Shown: positions 1-9,074 of the stretch, piece by piece
How positions within the stretch are numbered: the first letter of the stretch is position 1
Layout of the letters: every line of letters starts with the position of its first letter
NCBI GenBank assembly: GCA_024809215.1
Contig: JANUBW010000007.1
Span: 62,001-126,000 of the forward strand
Reading direction: 5' to 3'
Length of the DNA stretch: 64,000 nucleotides
DNA from: Niastella sp. OAS944
GTDB lineage: Bacteria; Bacteroidota; Bacteroidia; Chitinophagales; Chitinophagaceae
Program-made: the position numbers and the translations under genes
The notes under the pieces: model-generated
The model's input: the letters and a program-made list of their open reading frames with translations, nothing else
What the model was told of the DNA's origin: nothing
The model's database searches: none

Positions 1-60
1 GAAGGGCGATATTCGTTTTGGCTTCAACCTGTCGAGAGTGTTTCAGATAAGAAAGAGGAA

Positions 61-369
61 ATAGGTTGCAAAACAAAAAAGTTGATGATATCACTGCATT
101 GTTTCGTGATAACAACCTATAAGTTCGTGATTACACGGAACAGGTGCGTAATAACAGGGAGTAAGTAGCCGGTTACTTAAAGTCGCTGACTTTGGTGTCA
201 AAGTAAGCGACTTTAGGGTAAAAGTTGCGAAGTAATACGAAACAATGCAACCGGGTCACTAAAAGAGGTTGTGGGATTACAAACTAAATAGCCAGGTTGC
301 CAAACAATAGAGCGAAGTCGCAAGGCGAGAAGGGAAAGTTAGTAAGTTATTTTTCCAGGTTACGAACTT
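61..369. repeat. Palindrome-rich intergenic region
   Basis: No convincing gene is seen in the first 418 bases. The stretch is dense in short inverted repeats with unrelated arms: ATAGGTTG/CAACCTAT (61-68/113-120) enclosing TATCAC/GTGATA (89-94/106-111); GTTCGTG/CACGGAAC (123-129/134-141, one bulge); AGTAA/TTACT (160-164/173-177); TAAAGTCGC/GCGACTTTA (178-186/207-215) with ACTTTG/CAAAGT nested inside; GTTGC/GCAAC (224-228/247-251); and AAGTTAGTAA/TTACGAACTT (336-345/360-369, one mismatch). GCATTGTTTCGT near 96 also has a distant reverse complement near 237-248. Function unknown; it resembles the arrays at 8206-8420 and 55178-55335 in style, not in sequence. Confidence 0.6.
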
Positions 370-382
370 CTAAATAAATACA

Positions 383-414
383 ATAAACCGGTCTGTCGCA
401 GGCAGCCGGTTTAT
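383..414 (-). terminator. Terminator hairpin after birA
   Basis: Inverted repeat ATAAACCGG/CCGGTTTAT (383-391/406-414) lies a few bases past the birA stop and is followed on the minus strand by a T-rich stretch. Confidence 0.65.
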
Positions 415-418
415 CATA

Positions 419-1207
419 TTATCTAATTATCATCTCCACTTCCCCAAAATCAAACTCCCGCTCCATAGTATCCTTTGTTTGCAGCCGGCCATTCTCTGAA
501 ACGCCCGTAATAGTGGTTTCGAACGAAATGCTTCCTTTCTTAAGCGTAACAGGTTGATGCAATTTGTACAATACCTGCCGATATTCCTGCATAATGGTTT
601 CTATACCGCCTGCCTGTAATTGCTGATAGCGGTTTTCCAGGCACTGGCAAAGTTCGCGGCCCAGTTCAGCTGCATCAAAATCCCGACCGGTGATCTGTTT
701 CAACGAAACGGGGTTAGGCAGTGCGGGGTCAAAAACTACCTGGTTTATGTTTATGCCAATGCCTACCACGGCATATAACCAGTCGGCGCCTCTGAATACA
801 TTTTCTATTAAAATTCCCCCTGCCTTTCTGTCACGCCAATACACATCATTGGGCCATTTAATACGGGTTTCATCCCCGGCATATTTTTTATAAAAATCAT
901 AACAGGCGAGGGCTACTGTTGCCGACAGCCAGAATTGCCGGGTGGCTAATAAACGGGGTGTAACAACAGCGCTAAGCATGATATTGAGGTTAGGGGTTGT
1001 TAACCAGCTTTTTCCACGTTGACCTTTGCCGGCAGTTTGTTCCAGGGCAAACCAGGTGGCGCCATGATTTGCCAATCCGGCTTGTATTTGCCGCATGGCA
1101 TAGTTGTTGGTGCTGTCTACAGTAGGTAATATTATATAAGGATGACCAATGGGGGGATGTGACAAAAGATTATTATTTTTGGGATGTGCGAAATTATGAA
1201 TTAGCAC
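419..1207 (-). CDS. birA: Biotin--[acetyl-CoA-carboxylase] ligase
   Basis: Cytoplasmic enzyme that makes biotinyl-AMP and transfers biotin to the carrier lysine of biotin-dependent carboxylases. Visible motifs are the biotinyl-AMP loop TAGKGQRGKSW (about residues 58-68), KWPND (117-121), GGILIE (130-135) and GIGININ (149-155), all in the order expected for the catalytic domain. There is no N-terminal winged helix, so this is the short monofunctional type and probably not a repressor. The 262-residue frame opens with GTG, but the conserved part starts near ILPTVDSTN (residue 26 onward), so a start some 15-20 codons downstream is possible. Transcribed alone, away from rsfS; a hairpin follows its stop. 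Confidence 0.93.
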   Translation of the reverse strand: MLIHNFAHPKNNNLLSHPPIGHPYIILPTVDSTNNYAMRQIQAGLANHGATWFALEQTAGKGQRGKSWLTTPNLNIMLSAVVTPRLLATRQFWLSATVALACYDFYKKYAGDETRIKWPNDVYWRDRKAGGILIENVFRGADWLYAVVGIGININQVVFDPALPNPVSLKQITGRDFDAAELGRELCQCLENRYQQLQAGGIETIMQEYRQVLYKLHQPVTLKKGSISFETTITGVSENGRLQTKDTMEREFDFGEVEMIIR

Positions 1208-1365
1208 CGACCGTTTAAGGAGAGAAATGTTGTTATAAGCGGATTTATTCGTATTTTAAATACCAGTAGTCAATTCCCCCTGGTCAGGGAAGCGAATCGA
1301 GTCTGAGAACAGAGCTCCTCACTACCTAGAATTAAAACACAATTGATCATTAAAACACAGGATTA

Positions 1366-1767
1366 TTGGAACAAGTTTCAAGTGTAGCTACCCGTCGTAA
1401 GCGAAAAAGTGTAGCCAGATTATCGAAAAGTTCAAAGTTTTTTAAAGCAATCATTCACGCCATAAAGGAGAAGAAAGGAGACAATATTGTTTCGCTGGAT
1501 CTGCGTAAAATTCCCGAAGCTGTTGCCGACTATTTCATCATTTGCGAAGCCAGCAGTACTACCCAGGTTAAAGCCATAGCTGATTTTGTAATGGCGCATG
1601 TTGAAACAGCAGTAGAAGAAACCCCCTTTCATAGCGAAGGACAACAGTCATCGCACTGGATATTAGTCGATTATGTTAATGTTGTTGTTCATGTAATGCT
1701 GCCCGAAACGCGCAAATTTTACAAGCTGGAAGAAATGTGGAACGATGCTGAAGGTGAAGAATATTAA
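1366..1767 (+). CDS. rsfS: Ribosomal silencing factor RsfS
   Basis: Small cytoplasmic protein of the RsfS/DUF143 (Iojap) family that binds ribosomal protein L14 and blocks subunit joining in starved cells. The core is recognisable: KEKKGDNIVSLDLRKI, then ADYFIICEASSTTQVKAIAD, then HWILVDYVNVVVHVM and a C-terminal FYKLEEMW. The frame starts at TTG (1366) and carries a basic 25-residue N-terminal extension before the family core; no ATG offers a better start. It lies 136 bases ahead of ftsH on the same strand, and co-transcription is likely but not shown. Confidence 0.92.
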   Translation: MEQVSSVATRRKRKSVARLSKSSKFFKAIIHAIKEKKGDNIVSLDLRKIPEAVADYFIICEASSTTQVKAIADFVMAHVETAVEETPFHSEGQQSSHWILVDYVNVVVHVMLPETRKFYKLEEMWNDAEGEEY

Positions 1768-1903
1768 GCCCGAGCTGCAAAAATTAATGTTAAAATGCGG
1801 CTTTGTGCGAAATAATCATTAACTAACAGCTTTTTAGGCGAACAAATGGGTTCCATCGATCATTATTATTTCATTTAGAAAAACCAAGGACAAGCAACAA
1901 TAT

Positions 1904-3961
1904 ATGTCACAGGACGAGTCAAGACAGAACGACCGCAACTTCCCTCGCTTACGTCCCCGCGATGACGGCGGCCAGCGAAAAGGTCCAAAATTCAATATTT
2001 ACTGGGTTTGGGCAATCATCTTTGCAGTTTTAGTAGGCTTTCAATTATTTGGTTCCTTCGCTCCAGATGCTAAAACCATTACCGATCTCGAGTTCTACAA
2101 AATGTTGGATAATGGCGATGTAGAAAAGCTTAATACAGTTACCAACAAGAATACAGTTCGCGTTTTTATCAAGAAAGACAAGTTACCTAAATACAAAGAC
2201 CAGCTTTCTAAAAACTGGCCAAGTGTTGGTGACAAAGGACCCCATTTTGAGTTTAAGGTAATTAAAGCCGAAGAGTTTGATAAAAAGCTCGATGAGCACT
2301 ACAAAGCGCGCCCCGAAATTGAAAAAGTTGCAAACATTCCTATTCAGGAAGGTGAATGGTTTGGTTCTATCATTCAATTCCTCTTACCACTGGTAGTTAT
2401 CGTACTTATCTGGGTAATGTTGATGCGTAAAATGGGTGGCGGCGCCTCTGGCGGCAGTGGCCCCGGCGGCATCTTCAATATTGGTAAATCAAGGGCAACT
2501 CTTTTCGATAAAGGCACTAAAGTGAACATTACCTTTTCAGATGTAGCTGGTCTCGATGAAGCTAAGGTTGAGGTAATGGAGATCGTTGATTTCTTAAAGA
2601 ATCCAAAGAAATATACAGCACTGGGTGGTAAAATACCCAAAGGTGCATTGCTGGTGGGGCCTCCCGGAACCGGTAAAACCCTGTTGGCAAAAGCCATGGC
2701 AGGTGAAGCACAGGTTCCTTTCTTCAGCATGAGCGGTAGTGATTTCGTTGAGCTGTTTGTTGGGGTAGGTGCCAGCCGTGTTCGTGACCTGTTCAAACAA
2801 GCCCGTGAAAAAGCGCCTTGTATCATTTTCATCGATGAAATTGATGCCATCGGCCGCGCACGTGGTAAGAACGCCATCATGAGCAACGATGAAAGAGAAA
2901 GCACCCTGAACCAGTTGCTGGTTGAAATGGATGGTTTTAGCGGCGAAAGCGGCATCATTGTACTGGCTGCTACCAACCGCCCCGATGTACTGGATAGCGC
3001 GTTGTTACGCCCGGGCCGTTTCGATCGTCAGATCTCAATAGACAAACCCGATCTTAAAGGCCGAGAGCACATCTTTAAAGTGCACCTGAAGCCGATCAAG
3101 ATCTCAGAAAAAGTAGATATTCATAAACTGGCCGAACAAACTCCTGGTTTTGCCGGCGCCGATATAGCCAACGTTTGTAACGAAGCTGCGCTGATCGCTG
3201 CCCGTAAAGGCAAACAATCCGTTGAAATGGACGACTTCCAGGATGCGGTTGACCGGGTGATCGGTGGTTTGGAAAAGAAGAACAAGATCATTTCTCCCGA
3301 CGAAAAACGTATTATCGCATACCACGAAGCTGGTCACGCTATTTGCGGCTGGTTCCTGGAACATGCTTACCCATTACTGAAAGTAACAATTGTACCAAGA
3401 GGTGTTGCCGCTTTAGGTTATGCACAGTATACACCAAAAGAGCAGTACCTGTACAATACCGATCAGTTGATGGACCAAATATGTATGACGCTCGGCGGTC
3501 GCGCAAGTGAAGATATCTTCTTCAATAAAATATCTACCGGCGCACAAAACGACTTACAGCAAATTACCCGCATAGCATATTCGATGGTTACTGTGTATGG
3601 TATGAATGAAAAAGTAGGTAACGTAAGCTTTTACGATCCTTCTGCAGAAAATTCATTTACCAAGCCATACTCAGAGGAAACTTCTAAGATCATTGATGAA
3701 GAAGTTCGTAAGCTGATCGATGAAGCATACGACAAAACAAAACAATTACTTACCGAGAAAAGGGGACAGGTTGAAAAACTTGCCGAAGCCCTGCTCGAAA
3801 AAGAAGTATTGTTCCAAAGTGATGTAGAGGCATTGATCGGTAAAAGACCATTCACTGATAAGAAAACGCTCGATGTAGATGGCCAGGGTCATGCCGAAGG
3901 TGCCATCAGCGAAGGCGTTCCTCCTTACGACAGTAATGTAACCAATCACCCCGCTACATAA
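1904..3961 (+). CDS. ftsH: ATP-dependent zinc metalloprotease FtsH
   Basis: Membrane-anchored AAA+ protease that degrades misfolded and short-lived membrane and cytosolic proteins. Two membrane segments are visible (about residues 30-50 and 156-176), flanking a periplasmic domain. Then come the AAA module with Walker A GPPGTGKT (252-259), Walker B FIDEID around 309-314 and the second region of homology [20 protein letters not shown], and the M41 peptidase with zinc motif HEAGH (474-478). Length 685 residues is normal for Bacteroidota. The N-terminus carries an arginine/aspartate-rich tail before the first membrane helix. A LUD-domain gene begins 8 bases after the stop and is probably co-transcribed. 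Confidence 0.98.
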   Translation: MSQDESRQNDRNFPRLRPRDDGGQRKGPKFNIYWVWAIIFAVLVGFQLFGSFAPDAKTITDLEFYKMLDNGDVEKLNTVTNKNTVRVFIKKDKLPKYKDQLSKNWPSVGDKGPHFEFKVIKAEEFDKKLDEHYKARPEIEKVANIPIQEGEWFGSIIQFLLPLVVIVLIWVMLMRKMGGGASGGSGPGGIFNIGKSRATLFDKGTKVNITFSDVAGLDEAKVEVMEIVDFLKNPKKYTALGGKIPKGALLVGPPGTGKTLLAKAMAGEAQVPFFSMSGSDFVELFVGVGASRVRDLFKQAREKAPCIIFIDEIDAIGRARGKNAIMSNDERESTLNQLLVEMDGFSGESGIIVLAATNRPDVLDSALLRPGRFDRQISIDKPDLKGREHIFKVHLKPIKISEKVDIHKLAEQTPGFAGADIANVCNEAALIAARKGKQSVEMDDFQDAVDRVIGGLEKKNKIISPDEKRIIAYHEAGHAICGWFLEHAYPLLKVTIVPRGVAALGYAQYTPKEQYLYNTDQLMDQICMTLGGRASEDIFFNKISTGAQNDLQQITRIAYSMVTVYGMNEKVGNVSFYDPSAENSFTKPYSEETSKIIDEEVRKLIDEAYDKTKQLLTEKRGQVEKLAEALLEKEVLFQSDVEALIGKRPFTDKKTLDVDGQGHAEGAISEGVPPYDSNVTNHPAT

Positions 3962-3969
3962 TTGCTAGT

Positions 3970-4605
3970 ATGAATGTTTCTCCGGCAAAAGAAAATATAT
4001 TAAAGAAAATAAGGAAGGCGTTGAATAACTCAACGCCTCTCCCTTTTCCGCAAAGTGAAGGCAGCAGTTCAGTATATCAACCTTCTAAGCAGGACCTGGA
4101 ACTTGAATTTGCGCAACGTTTTACCAGCCTGCAGGGAAAATTTGTTTTTTGCATGAACCATAAAGAGCTGGCAGCCCAGCTTAACATGATTGCCACAAAC
4201 AACAAATGGGATAAAATATACTGTAGAGAAGAAGGCCTGAGAAAAATACTGGCCGAAAATCAATTCACGAATTACTCCCACAACGACCTGGCTTCCTGCG
4301 ATACCGCCATCACCACTTGCGAATGGCTGGTTGCACGTACCGGCAGTATTGTAATGTCGGCAGCACAGGAAAGCGGCCGCACGGTCAGCGTTTATGCACC
4401 CATTCACATTTGTATTGCATATACCAGCCAGCTGGTGTATGATGTAAAAGATGCATTGTTGAAAGCCAGGGAAAAATACGCAGGCAATCTTCCCTCGTTA
4501 ATTACATTTGCAACAGGTCCCAGCCGCACAGCAGATATTGAAAAAACGCTGGTTGTAGGCATACATGGTCCAAAAGAAGTATACGTATTTCTAGTTGATC
4601 AATAG
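3970..4605 (+). CDS. LUD-domain (LutC/YkgG-like) protein
   Basis: A 211-residue cytoplasmic protein of the LUD family, to which LutC of the L-lactate utilisation complex belongs. The diagnostic stretch is ARTGSIVMSAAQESGR in the middle, followed by the C-terminal TFATGPSRTADIEKTLVVGIHGPKEVYVFLVD, typical of LutC-type ends. Starts at ATG 8 bases after ftsH, so it is likely translated from the ftsH transcript. No LutA or LutB partner is in the window, so a role in lactate oxidation is not supported by context and the actual function is open. Confidence 0.85.
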   Translation: MNVSPAKENILKKIRKALNNSTPLPFPQSEGSSSVYQPSKQDLELEFAQRFTSLQGKFVFCMNHKELAAQLNMIATNNKWDKIYCREEGLRKILAENQFTNYSHNDLASCDTAITTCEWLVARTGSIVMSAAQESGRTVSVYAPIHICIAYTSQLVYDVKDALLKAREKYAGNLPSLITFATGPSRTADIEKTLVVGIHGPKEVYVFLVDQ

Positions 4606-4618
4606 TTTCACCCTACAC

Positions 4619-5047
4619 ATGCAACCCAACATTTATAGGCTGTTTGTTTACGGTTCACTGCGAAGTGGACTGCTTAACCCAATACTGTCGCATATAACAC
4701 GGTATTTCGTATTCGATGGAATGGGTTCCATACAGGGCAACTTATACGATATGGGCGAATATCCCGGCGCAATACCCTGTACAGAAGAAGATCATTTGAT
4801 CGTTGGCGAAGTATACCATATTGCCAATGTTGATGAGTTTGACAAGGCTATGGAAGTGATCGATGATTATGAAGGCCTCATCGTTGAGCCTGGCGAAGTA
4901 CCTTTGTTCAGAAGAGAGCCCGTGCATGTGTTGTTTAAGAACTCAACTGTTGTTGCCTGGATGTACTGGTATAACAGAGAGATCACTGATCGTACTCGTA
5001 TAGAGTCGGGTGATTTTGTTGCGTATAAGATGGGGATTGGGAGGTGA
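4619..5047 (+). CDS. Gamma-glutamylcyclotransferase-like (GGCT/AIG2) protein
   Basis: The opening RLFVYGSLRSGLLNPIL is the substrate-binding signature of the GGCT/AIG2 fold, and the later DDYEGL provides an acidic residue in the usual catalytic position. The family turns gamma-glutamyl compounds into 5-oxoproline; the substrate here is unknown. An upstream TTG at 4595 would overlap the LUD gene by 11 bases, but ATG 4619 places YGSLRSG at the usual distance from the N-terminus and is preferred (142 residues). It closes the rsfS-ftsH-LUD-GGCT run of same-strand genes. Confidence 0.82.
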   Translation: MQPNIYRLFVYGSLRSGLLNPILSHITRYFVFDGMGSIQGNLYDMGEYPGAIPCTEEDHLIVGEVYHIANVDEFDKAMEVIDDYEGLIVEPGEVPLFRREPVHVLFKNSTVVAWMYWYNREITDRTRIESGDFVAYKMGIGR

Positions 5048-5175
5048 ATGTGATAATTTGATAATGTGCTAATGTGATAATGGAATACAGTTTACGAGTT
5101 AACAAGTTGACGAGTTGACGAGGAGTTGAAAAGTTGATATGTTGATAGAGGTGATAGAGGCAAGTTGAAAAGGTT
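5047..5175. repeat. Dispersed modular intergenic repeat, copy 1
   Basis: Immediately after the GGCT gene come tandem words of the form GTGATAATTTGATAATGTGC, then GATAATGGAATACAG, then GACGAGTTGACGAGGAGTTG and AGAGGTGATAGAGG. The same modules in the same order occur on the opposite strand at 56721-56815, and parts recur at 11911-11972, 18834-18947 and 19312-19470. No coding potential is seen. Confidence 0.7.
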
Positions 5176-5416
5176 AATAGGCAATTGAAAAGTTGATAAT
5201 GAAAAATTGACCTATAAAGTGACCTCCCCCACCGGGGGAGGGCCTGGGGAGGGGGCCATTTGCCGATTTATGTGAGTTTTAAATTTAAACGACCCTTTCA
5301 CGTTTCACGTTTGCCGTTTCACGACCAGCGAGGGCAGAAGTTTCAGACTCTATTGCCGATTGCCGATTCACGATTGCCGAAAATTTCCTAAAAAACGAAA
5401 AGCAGAACTTAAGTAA
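5176..5416. other. Intergenic region with GC-rich hairpin
   Basis: No gene is seen before lpxH. At about 5222-5255 there is a GC-rich palindromic block (CTCCCCCACCGGGGGAG followed by GGCCTGGGGAGGGGGCC), and around 5296-5385 short tandem words of the type TTTCACG and ATTGCCG. These look like further intergenic repeats rather than a regulatory site. Confidence 0.5.
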
Positions 5417-6199
5417 GTGAATCCTAATAAAAAAATATACTTCCTTAGCGACTTTCACTTAGGCGTTCCCGATGCTGCAACAAGCCTGGAACGTGAAAAG
5501 CGTATTGTTACATTCCTTGAAGAGATAAGAAATGATGCGGCCGTTATTTTTATTGTAGGCGACATGTTCGATTTTTGGTACGAATACCGCACTGTTGTAC
5601 CAAGAGGTTATGTTCGCTTACTGGGAAAGCTAGCCGAAATAACCGACTCAGGCATTCCTATTCATTTCTTCGTAGGCAACCACGATATGTGGATGAGAGA
5701 TTACCTGCAAAAAGAGCTGAACATTCCCGTATATTTTGAACCCCGCGCATTCGAATTCAATAATAAAAAGTTTTGGGTTGGCCATGGCGATGGGCTCGGT
5801 CCCGGCGATCATGGATATAAGATGATGAAGAAGATCTTTCGCAACCCAATTTGTCAATGGTTATTTGGTATTCTTCCGCCATATATTGGGATGGGCATTG
5901 CCAATTATATGAGCCGCAGAAGCCGTACTGTAACCGGTTCTGCCGATGATAAGTTCTATGGCGAAGAAGGAGAGTGGCTGATAACTTATTGCAAAGACAT
6001 TCTGAAAGAACAACATTACGATTACCTGGTGTTTGGTCACCGGCACCTGCCAATAGATTTTGCATTGAAAGGGGGCAGCCGTTATATTAATCTGGGCGAC
6101 TGGATCCGCTATTATACCTACGCCGTTTTTGACGGACAACAATTACAGCTCAAAAGCCGTTATCCTGAACTGGAAAACAAAATCGTTCGCCATCAGTGA
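5417..6199 (+). CDS. lpxH: UDP-2,3-diacylglucosamine diphosphatase (LpxH-like)
   Basis: Calcineurin-like metallophosphoesterase of the LpxH type, which cleaves UDP-2,3-diacylglucosamine to lipid X in lipid A synthesis. All metal-ligand motifs are present: DFHLG near the N-terminus, GDMFDFWYEY, GNHDMW, GHGDGLG and the C-terminal FGHRHLP. Length 260 residues fits the family. Starts at GTG 5417, directly before the first beta strand (KIYFLSDFHLG). Its TGA stop overlaps the GTG start of the following secreted protein, implying translational coupling. A related phosphoesterase of other specificity cannot be excluded by eye. Confidence 0.88.
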   Translation: MNPNKKIYFLSDFHLGVPDAATSLEREKRIVTFLEEIRNDAAVIFIVGDMFDFWYEYRTVVPRGYVRLLGKLAEITDSGIPIHFFVGNHDMWMRDYLQKELNIPVYFEPRAFEFNNKKFWVGHGDGLGPGDHGYKMMKKIFRNPICQWLFGILPPYIGMGIANYMSRRSRTVTGSADDKFYGEEGEWLITYCKDILKEQHYDYLVFGHRHLPIDFALKGGSRYINLGDWIRYYTYAVFDGQQLQLKSRYPELENKIVRHQ

Positions 6200-7023
6200 A
6201 CCGGTCATTTATCATATTAACCGCTTTTTTGATTTGCAGCCAACTAGGTTCTGCTCAAACCATCACACAAACAACCGACACGTTTTTTGTATTCAATAAA
6301 ATTGCCGGTGAGCAGGTTACTGATTTTACTGTTGATAATCTCGGTAACCTGTATGTTGTAAGCAACACCGGGCAAATAAAGAAAATGGGCCCCGCGGGTG
6401 ATTCCATTGCTGTGTTCAACAATATACGTCAATACGGTAAACTGTATTTGATAGATGTTACCAATCCATTACGGGTATTGCTCTTCTATCGCGACTTTGG
6501 TACCATCGTTGTTTTGGACCGGTTTTTGAACACACGGGCAACAATAGATCTTCGAAAACAACAATTGTTTCAGGTAAATGCCATTGGGCAGAGTTATGAT
6601 AATAATATTTGGGTATATGATGAGTTGGAAAGCAAGTTGAAACGGGTTGGTGAAGATGGCCGGGTTTTAGATCAGTCAACCGATTTCAGGTTGATCGTTG
6701 ATACAGCGCCATCGCCCCAGTTTTTAGTCGATCAAAACCGGTTAGTGTATCTATACGATTCATTGAAAGGTGTTTATCTTCTAGATTATTATGGCGGGTT
6801 TAAAAACCGCATACAGCTAAAGGGCTGGACCGACTTCACTGTTATTGGGAATGCGATGTTTGGCCGGGATGCCAATATGTTGTATCGTTATGAACCCGGT
6901 ACATTGAACCTGCAAAACTACCCAATTCCCGTAGCCATGCGGGATGCACAAAAAATAAAGATCACACCCGGTAACCTGTATGTGTTGCGTAACACCCGGT
7001 TAGAAGTGTTTTCCTATAGATGA
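6196..7023 (+). CDS. Secreted propeller-like protein of unknown function
   Basis: 275 residues with a Sec signal peptide (ILTAFLICSQLGSA, cleavage near residue 20) and then repeated short blade-like segments such as VDNLGNLYVVSNTGQIKKMG and LVYLYDSLKGVYLLDYYGG, suggesting a small beta-propeller in the periplasm or on the surface. No catalytic motif is recognised. The GTG start overlaps the lpxH stop by four bases, so it is translationally coupled to lpxH, which hints at a link to the cell envelope; that link is inference. Confidence 0.7.
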   Translation: MNRSFIILTAFLICSQLGSAQTITQTTDTFFVFNKIAGEQVTDFTVDNLGNLYVVSNTGQIKKMGPAGDSIAVFNNIRQYGKLYLIDVTNPLRVLLFYRDFGTIVVLDRFLNTRATIDLRKQQLFQVNAIGQSYDNNIWVYDELESKLKRVGEDGRVLDQSTDFRLIVDTAPSPQFLVDQNRLVYLYDSLKGVYLLDYYGGFKNRIQLKGWTDFTVIGNAMFGRDANMLYRYEPGTLNLQNYPIPVAMRDAQKIKITPGNLYVLRNTRLEVFSYR

Positions 7024-7076
7024 TCGCTTTTCATAAGATTATAATTTTTTATAGAAGTATACTTTTTTAAAGTTTT

Positions 7077-7084
7077 TAACTTTG
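7077..7084 (+). promoter_or_regulatory. Bacteroidota -7 box (TAACTTTG) before mscS
   Basis: TAACTTTG matches the TAnnTTTG -7 consensus and lies 30 bases upstream of the mscS-type ATG. No clear -33 element was seen. Confidence 0.5.
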
Positions 7085-7114
7085 AAAAAGTAAAAAGCAA
7101 CTGAATTATTTAGA

Positions 7115-8197
7115 ATGGGATTTTTAGATTATATCTTTCTTGACAACACTATAAGAAGCTACCTTATAGTAGCAGGGACCTTGTTACTGATCTTTCTTTT
7201 GAAACGTTATTTATCGCGTTATGTAGCCGGGTTATTATTTTTAATAATAAAGCGTGTAGTGCGTGGCGTTGATAAAAAAACGTTTGTAAAACTGGTTGTT
7301 TCGCCGCTCGAAGTTTTTTTGCTTGTACTGGCAAGTTTGATCTCGTTAGACAAACTGACTTTCCCCAAATTATTGAATGTTGATATTTACAAGGCCAATG
7401 TGCATGAGTTTGTTGATGCCATTTCTGTTATAGTACTCATCATTGTATTCATATGGTTATTGTTGCGCATCATGGATTTTGTGACCATGATATTGCATCA
7501 CCGCGCCGATCAAACAGCCGATCCTGCCGATAACCAGCTCATCGTTTTCTTTAAAGATTTCTTTAAAGTAGTGCTGGTGATCTTTGGCATATTGCTGATC
7601 CTGAAATTTGCCTTTCATTACAACATCAGCAACCTGTTAACCGGGCTTAGTATTGCTACTGCCGCCATTGCCCTGGCTACCCGCGAAAGTTTAGAGAACC
7701 TCATTGCTTCTTTTATAATCTTTTTCGACCGGCCTTTTACAATGGGCGATCAGGTAAAAGTGCATGATATAACAGGTACCGTGGAGAAGATCGGATTGCG
7801 CAGCACCCGTATTCGTACCGATCAAAAAACATATGTTTCTGTTCCCAACAAACAAATGGTTGACAGTATACTTGATAATCTTTCACTGCGTACACAACGC
7901 CGGGCCTTTGTGCAATTGAAGCTGCATGCCGAAACGCCGCATGCTTCGGTAAATCAATTTGTGCAACGGGTAAAGAATAACATTAGCCAACGCAAAGACC
8001 AGGTTGAAGCAACTACAGTGTTCCTTTCTGATATTCTCGAAAATGCGTTTGTTATACATGTCGAATTCTTCTCGGCGCCTATTCCTGTGGCCGATTTCAA
8101 CGACTTGCGTCAGCAGGTAAATCTTTCACTGATCAATTTGATGGAGGAAATGAACATCAGGCTGGCTACTAAAGAAGAAACTGGTGTAAAGGCTTGA
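7115..8197 (+). CDS. MscS-family mechanosensitive channel
   Basis: Inner-membrane channel of the small-conductance mechanosensitive family that releases solutes under hypo-osmotic stress. Four hydrophobic segments are visible (about residues 13-30, 60-78, 103-125, 147-165), followed by a TM3-like helix rich in Gly/Ala (LLTGLSIATAAIALATRESL) and the beta domain signature RPFTMGDQVKVHDITGTVEKIGLRSTRIRT with PNKQMVDSILDNLS. 360 residues is typical for an MscS with one extra N-terminal helix. Own promoter likely (TAACTTTG at 7077). It is convergent with the next gene across a palindrome array. Confidence 0.93.
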   Translation: MGFLDYIFLDNTIRSYLIVAGTLLLIFLLKRYLSRYVAGLLFLIIKRVVRGVDKKTFVKLVVSPLEVFLLVLASLISLDKLTFPKLLNVDIYKANVHEFVDAISVIVLIIVFIWLLLRIMDFVTMILHHRADQTADPADNQLIVFFKDFFKVVLVIFGILLILKFAFHYNISNLLTGLSIATAAIALATRESLENLIASFIIFFDRPFTMGDQVKVHDITGTVEKIGLRSTRIRTDQKTYVSVPNKQMVDSILDNLSLRTQRRAFVQLKLHAETPHASVNQFVQRVKNNISQRKDQVEATTVFLSDILENAFVIHVEFFSAPIPVADFNDLRQQVNLSLINLMEEMNIRLATKEETGVKA

Positions 8198-8205
8198 TTT
8201 AGACT

Positions 8206-8420
8206 AAATAGTTTTAAATTTAAACCTATTTACAATTGAAATAGTATAGATTATTCTTAATTCAATGACTTTTACATTTAAAGTGATGGCCATTATTTTA
8301 AATGTAGTATGCATCAAATTAAAAGTAATAAATATTACTTTTAATTGAGTACCCATTACATTGAAAATAATTCAGTTTATTTTCAATGTAAAACCCTTCT
8401 AATTGAAAGTAATTATCAAT
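8206..8420. repeat. Array of regularly spaced palindromes between convergent genes
   Basis: Up to six hairpins follow one another: 8206-8231 (26 bases, one mismatch, no loop); a weak ATTGAA/TTCAAT pair at 8235-8266; 8274-8305 with arms ACATTTAAA/TTTAAATGT and loop containing ATGGCCAT; 8317-8346 with 13-base perfect arms AATTAAAAGTAAT/ATTACTTTTAATT; 8356-8391 with 15-base perfect arms and loop TTCAGT; a weak ATTGA/TCAAT pair at 8402-8420. Centres lie near 8218, 8250, 8290, 8332, 8374 and 8411, about 32-42 bp apart. The arm sequences differ, so this is not a simple tandem repeat. It could terminate transcription from both sides, but that would need only one hairpin. Confidence 0.75.
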
Positions 8421-8424
8421 CTTT

Positions 8425-8976
8425 TTATTTGGAAGCCTGAGTACCTGCTTCTGCTTTTTTCAATGTAAAGCGGCTTTGTTTAAAACCCGGTTCTTCAGAA
8501 GGGATTTCGATTGTCATTTTATCAACCTGCAACGTATGCACTTTTAAAAGCATAGTGCGGTAGGCCTTGGTATTGCTATCGAAACTGGTTAAAACAAGGG
8601 TTTGATTTCCGGCGCCAAGGGAGTAGGTGCCTTTGAACTGGGCGCTGTTATTGGCCATGCCGCTCCAGATAAACGATTTGTCTTTATTAAGCAACAATCT
8701 AAAACGTATAGCAGAGGCTGTTGTAAGTACTTTTTTTAATTCCTGGCGCATACGTATACTGTCTTCCCGTAATATTCCCTGAACTTTATTTTTATACTTG
8801 AAATTATCTACCATAAACCTAAAACTGGCGAGGGTATCCTGAAAGTCGAGCAGGCGGTCGGCTGTTTCCCAACGAACAACTAACCAGTTGCCGGTAAGGG
8901 AGCTTTCAGTAACAGTTTGTGTATGAGCGTTATACTGACAAATCAGGAAAAGAGCTATGGATAGATATTTCCACAT
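8425..8976 (-). CDS. Secreted lipocalin-like hypothetical protein
   Basis: 183 residues with a signal peptide (WKYLSIALFLICQYNAHTQ). The mature part begins SLTGNWLVVRWE, like the first strand of lipocalin-like domains in Bacteroidota, and alternates short beta-type segments (KSFIWSGMANNSAQFKGTYSLG, QTLVLTSFD) to the end. No lipobox cysteine, so probably soluble in the periplasm or secreted. No catalytic motif. The assignment to a lipocalin-like fold is tentative. It lies downstream of the MerR gene on the same strand (98-base gap). Confidence 0.65.
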   Translation of the reverse strand: MWKYLSIALFLICQYNAHTQTVTESSLTGNWLVVRWETADRLLDFQDTLASFRFMVDNFKYKNKVQGILREDSIRMRQELKKVLTTASAIRFRLLLNKDKSFIWSGMANNSAQFKGTYSLGAGNQTLVLTSFDSNTKAYRTMLLKVHTLQVDKMTIEIPSEEPGFKQSRFTLKKAEAGTQASK

Positions 8977-9074
8977 AGGAGGGTAATTGTTATATGGAAT
9001 TTACAGATTTTTTGAGAACATGAAATAAAACTTTGCCTAAACATTGAGTAATCATTACATGGTAATTTTTACTA

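Noticed and set aside
61-420. CRISPR array
   Set aside because: There are no identical direct repeats with constant spacers, only inverted repeats with differing arms.
2374-2976. 200-codon frame opposite ftsH
   Set aside because: It lies wholly inside ftsH on the other strand, with serine/proline-rich composition typical of a shadow frame.
3970-4605. Lactate utilisation operon
   Set aside because: Only the LutC-like domain is present; LutA and LutB are absent and the neighbour is ftsH.
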